This document shows, one piece after another, positions 5,935 to 8,789 of a stretch of DNA of 8,789 bases. The stretch's first letter is position 1; each line of letters opens with the position of its first letter. The notes below the pieces were generated by a model. It was given only the letters and a program-made list of their open reading frames with translations, was not told where the DNA came from and did no database searches. A program made the translations under genes and the position numbers. The stretch is from Candidatus Faecivivens stercorigallinarum (GTDB lineage: Bacteria > Bacillota > Clostridia > Oscillospirales > Ruminococcaceae). The DNA is taken from positions 1 to 8,789 of the forward strand of contig DVLN01000039.1 in assembly GCA_018715465.1 (NCBI GenBank), written 5' to 3'.

Positions 5935-7248
5935 ATGGAAGTTGGAAAATGCCGCAGGGAGTTTGCCAGGTATGTGAGTCTGAATGTGATGGGAATGATC
6001 GGGCTTTCCTGTTATATTCTGGCGGACACCTATTTTGTGTCGGCAGGGCTGGGAACCAATGGCCTGGCAGCGCTCAATCTGGCAATACCGGTCTACAACC
6101 TGATACATGGCTGCGGGCTGATGCTGGGAATGGGCGGTGCGACACGGTATTCTATTCTGAAAAATGGGGGAAACGGCAGCGAAAGCCGCGGTGTTTTCAC
6201 CCATACGCTGCTGATGGGAGCTGTTTTGATGCTGGCATTTGTGCTGACTGGCATATTTGGTTCGTCATTGGTTGCAGAGCTGCTGGGGGCTGAGGGGGAG
6301 ATCTTCGGGATGACCCGGACGTATCTCCAGGTTCTGCTGATTGGTTCGCCGGTGTTTATGATGAATGACATCCTGATCTGTTTTGTCCGCAATGATGCAG
6401 CACCACAATTGTCGATGACAGCGATGCTGAGCGGAAGTTTTTCTAATATCCTGTTGGACTACATTTTTATTTTCCCGATGAGAATGGGAATTTTCGGCGC
6501 AGTAATCGCGACAGTCCTGTCTTCTGGTATTAGTATGCTGGTGGTATCGTCCCACCTGTTCCGCCGCCGCAACGGATTTCATCTTTGCTGCTGCCGCCTG
6601 GATTGGAGAATGGTCGGTACAATGGTGGGATGTGGTCTGCCGTCTTTTGCATCTGAATTATCCGCTGGGGTGGTTATGGTTGTCTGGAACATGATTCTGC
6701 TTGGTTTGGGAGGAAATGTTGCGGTAGCTGCCTACGGGGTAACCGCCAACCTGTCGTTGGTGGTGCTGGCAATCTATACCGGAATCGCGCAAGGAATCCA
6801 ACCACTGATCAGCCGGTATTATGCGACTGGAGAGTCAGAAAAGCGGGGAGCGATCTTCCGTTATGCTATTTTTACGATTGTAGTACTTTCGGGTGTGATA
6901 TATCTGCTGCTGTTACTGGGCGCAGAACCGGTCGCGATGATCTTTAACAGTGAACGGGATATGCAGCTGCAACAGATTGCAGTGCAGGCGATCCGGCTGT
7001 ATTTTATCGGCGCGTTCTTTGCGGGACTGAATATCCTGCTGGCGATCAATTTTGCTGCATCCGACCAGCCCGGTCCTGCCAATCTGGTTTCACTTCTGCG
7101 CGGATTTATTGTTGTCATCCCAATGGCGTTTATTATGGCATGGCTGTGGGGAATGGACGGATTGTGGCTGTCTTTCCCGGTGTCGGAGGGGATCACTTCG
7201 GCTGTCGGACTGGCCGTCTGGCTAAATGGGAGAAGACGGCGGAAATAA
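5935..7248 (+). CDS. MATE-family multidrug/cation efflux transporter (MepA-like)
   Basis: This is a 437-residue inner-membrane antiporter expected to expel organic cations or drugs using a proton or sodium gradient. The sequence is hydrophobic throughout and consistent with the twelve helices of MATE proteins in two repeated halves (about 1-215 and 220-437). The N-terminal half has the MATE-like features ADTYFVSAGLG, AALNLAIPVYNLI and LGMGGATRYSI, resembling the MepA subfamily. The second half begins near GLPSFASELSAGV. I chose the ATG at 5935 because GGAGG (5924-5928) lies 6 nt before it. An in-frame ATG at 5929 directly abuts that site, and a TTG at 5911 lies upstream of it. The structured leader suggests ligand-controlled expression, with guanidinium the leading candidate. 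It ends 55 nt from a convergent gene. Confidence 0.93.
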   Translation: MEVGKCRREFARYVSLNVMGMIGLSCYILADTYFVSAGLGTNGLAALNLAIPVYNLIHGCGLMLGMGGATRYSILKNGGNGSESRGVFTHTLLMGAVLMLAFVLTGIFGSSLVAELLGAEGEIFGMTRTYLQVLLIGSPVFMMNDILICFVRNDAAPQLSMTAMLSGSFSNILLDYIFIFPMRMGIFGAVIATVLSSGISMLVVSSHLFRRRNGFHLCCCRLDWRMVGTMVGCGLPSFASELSAGVVMVVWNMILLGLGGNVAVAAYGVTANLSLVVLAIYTGIAQGIQPLISRYYATGESEKRGAIFRYAIFTIVVLSGVIYLLLLLGAEPVAMIFNSERDMQLQQIAVQAIRLYFIGAFFAGLNILLAINFAASDQPGPANLVSLLRGFIVVIPMAFIMAWLWGMDGLWLSFPVSEGITSAVGLAVWLNGRRRRK

Positions 7249-7260
7249 CAAATTTTATGC

Positions 7261-7292
7261 GAAAAGCCCTGAGGATTTCCCCAGGGCTTTTC
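7261..7292. terminator. Bidirectional terminator between convergent genes
   Basis: GAAAAGCCCTG (7261-7271) pairs perfectly with CAGGGCTTTTC (7282-7292), giving an 11-bp stem around a 10-nt loop. The A-T-rich base of the stem gives a TTTT run on either strand. It lies 12 nt after the MATE stop and 11 nt after the stop of the - strand gene, so it can end both transcripts. Confidence 0.88.
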
Positions 7293-7303
7293 ATCTGTAA
7301 ACA

Positions 7304-8789
7304 TCAGCTTAAAGGAGTCAGTTTTTCACCGGTAAACAGGTAATCTTTCCCGATTTCAGTATTCAATTCATCAAAAAGATCGCCTGCATACACCTTGAGG
7401 TGTTTGCCAGCCTGGGAGGTAATAACTGCCCTTTCCAGCCGGCCGTTTTTCCATTCCATTTCCCTGATAGTGAATCCGTCTTTAGCCCGCAGGCCGGAAA
7501 CTTTTCCATCCGCCAGAAAAGCGGGAAGACCGCCCAGTAGGTTGATCGAATGCTTTGTACTGCTGACCAGCATCTCACTGAACCCTGCGATATACCCGAG
7601 ATTGCAGTCGATCTGGAACGTCAGTCCGCGCTTGTTGATCAGTGCTTGGGCGAAGCTAGGCAGTGGATGTGCGCCAAGCAAATTGTTCATGATCAGGTTT
7701 TCAAATAGAATCCCCATCATATCCTGCACCTTGTCCCGTCTTTCCAAGCGGGAAAACATGCAGATCCGCCAGGAGATCCCCCATCCGGTCCAATCGCCCG
7801 GCAAGGTGCGCCTTTCAAGGGTTATTTCTGCCGCCTTGGCAAATTCCGGTGTCTGATGCCTGTCGATGATTTCACCAGGATACAGCCCGACCAGATGGGA
7901 GAGGTGACGGTGCGAGTCGTTATAGTCATCATCGTCAGCGTTCCACTCACAGATTTGTCCCCATTTTCCGATTCTGACTGCAGGCGGCAGTTTGGCAAGA
8001 GCAGACTCAACTTCATCCAGAATCTCAAGCCCGGTTCCAAGATGTTTGGCTGCTTCCATATAATCTATGAATAGCTCGTATATAAGGCTGATGTCGAAAG
8101 CAGTGGCATATGAGAGATTGGAACCGGTGCGATGATTTACATTTTCGGGGCTGGTGGCAGGGCAGGTGACCAGATACTCGGTGCCGTCCGGTTCGCGATG
8201 GGGAACCAGATAATCCAGCATAAATACGACTGCGCCTTTGATGGTTTCAAAGACCCTGTGCAGATAGTCGTCATCCCGGTTGTACCGGTAGATGTCAAAC
8301 AACTGGCAGCAAAGCCACACGCCGCAGGTGGGTGTCATGCCCCATGGACCGTCGACCGGGGCGGTGATGTTCCAAAGGTCGGTATTATGGTGCAGGACCC
8401 ATCCCCTGTGGATATCGTACAGCTTTTCAGCCGTCTCATGCCCGGAAGGTTGCAGCGTGATCACCTTGTCGATGAATGGCTCTGCGCATTCCGCCAGATT
8501 TGCCGGATACGCACCCCAATAGTTCATCTGGAGGTTGATATTGGTGGTATACTTGCTGTCCCAGGCAGGGGTCATATAGGGGTTCCACAGTCCCTGAAGG
8601 GTTGCAGGCTGACCACCCGAACGGGAACAGGAGATCAGCAGATACCGGCTGAAATTGAAAAATAATGCAGCAAATGACGGGTCTTTCTCTTTCGAGAATC
8701 TTTTGAGTCGTTCATCGGTTGGGAGGTCGGAAAGCCCATCAATAGCTGGAACTTCAATTTTAACACGATCGTATAGTTTTTGATAATCC
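7304..8789 (-). CDS. Glycoside hydrolase family 95 alpha-L-fucosidase, C-terminal part
   Basis: The window holds the last 494 residues; the start lies beyond its right edge. The frame stays open to the edge, so the ATG at 8573-8575 is internal. GH95 enzymes release L-fucose (mostly alpha-1,2-linked) or L-galactose by inversion and are about 750-800 residues long, so roughly a third is missing. Family marks, numbered from the first complete codon at 8788: LQGLWNP (64-70), WDSKYTTNINLQMNYW (76-91) with Asn83 and Asn85 matching the catalytic Asn pair, ATSPEN with Glu215 as probable general acid, and NDSHRHLSHLVGLYPG with Asp291 as the probable partner of the Asn base. The catalytic (alpha/alpha)6 barrel and C-terminal beta domain appear intact. 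Whether it is secreted cannot be judged without the N-terminus. The strand and terminator make it independent of the MATE gene. Confidence 0.94.
   Translation of the reverse strand, partial: DYQKLYDRVKIEVPAIDGLSDLPTDERLKRFSKEKDPSFAALFFNFSRYLLISCSRSGGQPATLQGLWNPYMTPAWDSKYTTNINLQMNYWGAYPANLAECAEPFIDKVITLQPSGHETAEKLYDIHRGWVLHHNTDLWNITAPVDGPWGMTPTCGVWLCCQLFDIYRYNRDDDYLHRVFETIKGAVVFMLDYLVPHREPDGTEYLVTCPATSPENVNHRTGSNLSYATAFDISLIYELFIDYMEAAKHLGTGLEILDEVESALAKLPPAVRIGKWGQICEWNADDDDYNDSHRHLSHLVGLYPGEIIDRHQTPEFAKAAEITLERRTLPGDWTGWGISWRICMFSRLERRDKVQDMMGILFENLIMNNLLGAHPLPSFAQALINKRGLTFQIDCNLGYIAGFSEMLVSSTKHSINLLGGLPAFLADGKVSGLRAKDGFTIREMEWKNGRLERAVITSQAGKHLKVYAGDLFDELNTEIGKDYLFTGEKLTPLS

Overview
The window looks like chromosomal DNA of a strictly anaerobic, low-to-moderate GC Firmicute, most likely a clostridial gut or rumen bacterium (Oscillospirales-like; this is inference). 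The reasons are an oxygen-sensitive class III ribonucleotide reductase of the clostridial type, near-consensus sigma-A promoters, strong AGGAGG-type ribosome binding sites, a MepA-like MATE transporter, and a GH95 fucosidase of the kind used on host or plant glycans. No mobile element, CRISPR array or phage gene is visible.

Layout on the + strand: a 90-base stretch that may be the tail of an upstream gene; a strong promoter with NrdR-box-like operators; nrdD (186-2522), closed by a 16-bp terminator hairpin; a second promoter just behind that terminator; then nrdG (2646-3197), a GHMP-family sugar kinase (3226-4329) and iadA, an isoaspartyl dipeptidase (4399-5538), all in one direction. Next come a tRNA-Arg(ACG) with its own promoter and terminator (5555-5734), another near-consensus promoter, a structured leader of about 145 nt, and a MATE efflux gene (5935-7248). 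A shared bidirectional terminator (7261-7292) separates it from a convergent, incomplete GH95 gene on the - strand (7304 to the window end).

How the genes work together: NrdD and NrdG are the catalytic subunit and radical-SAM activase that make dNTPs without oxygen. The kinase and IadA may ride on the nrdG transcript but have no obvious biochemical link to it. The MATE gene is a separate unit, and its leader folds into two hairpins with complementary CCG/CGG loops, followed by a terminator. This resembles the guanidine-IV (mepA) riboswitch class, which would make the transporter a candidate guanidinium exporter. The GH95 gene is an independent glycan-degradation function.

Most of the window is ordinary. 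The points most worth a second look are the MATE leader, including an 8-nt terminator loop perfectly complementary to bases next to the ribosome binding site, and iadA, which has all its catalytic residues but no ATG, GTG or TTG at its start.
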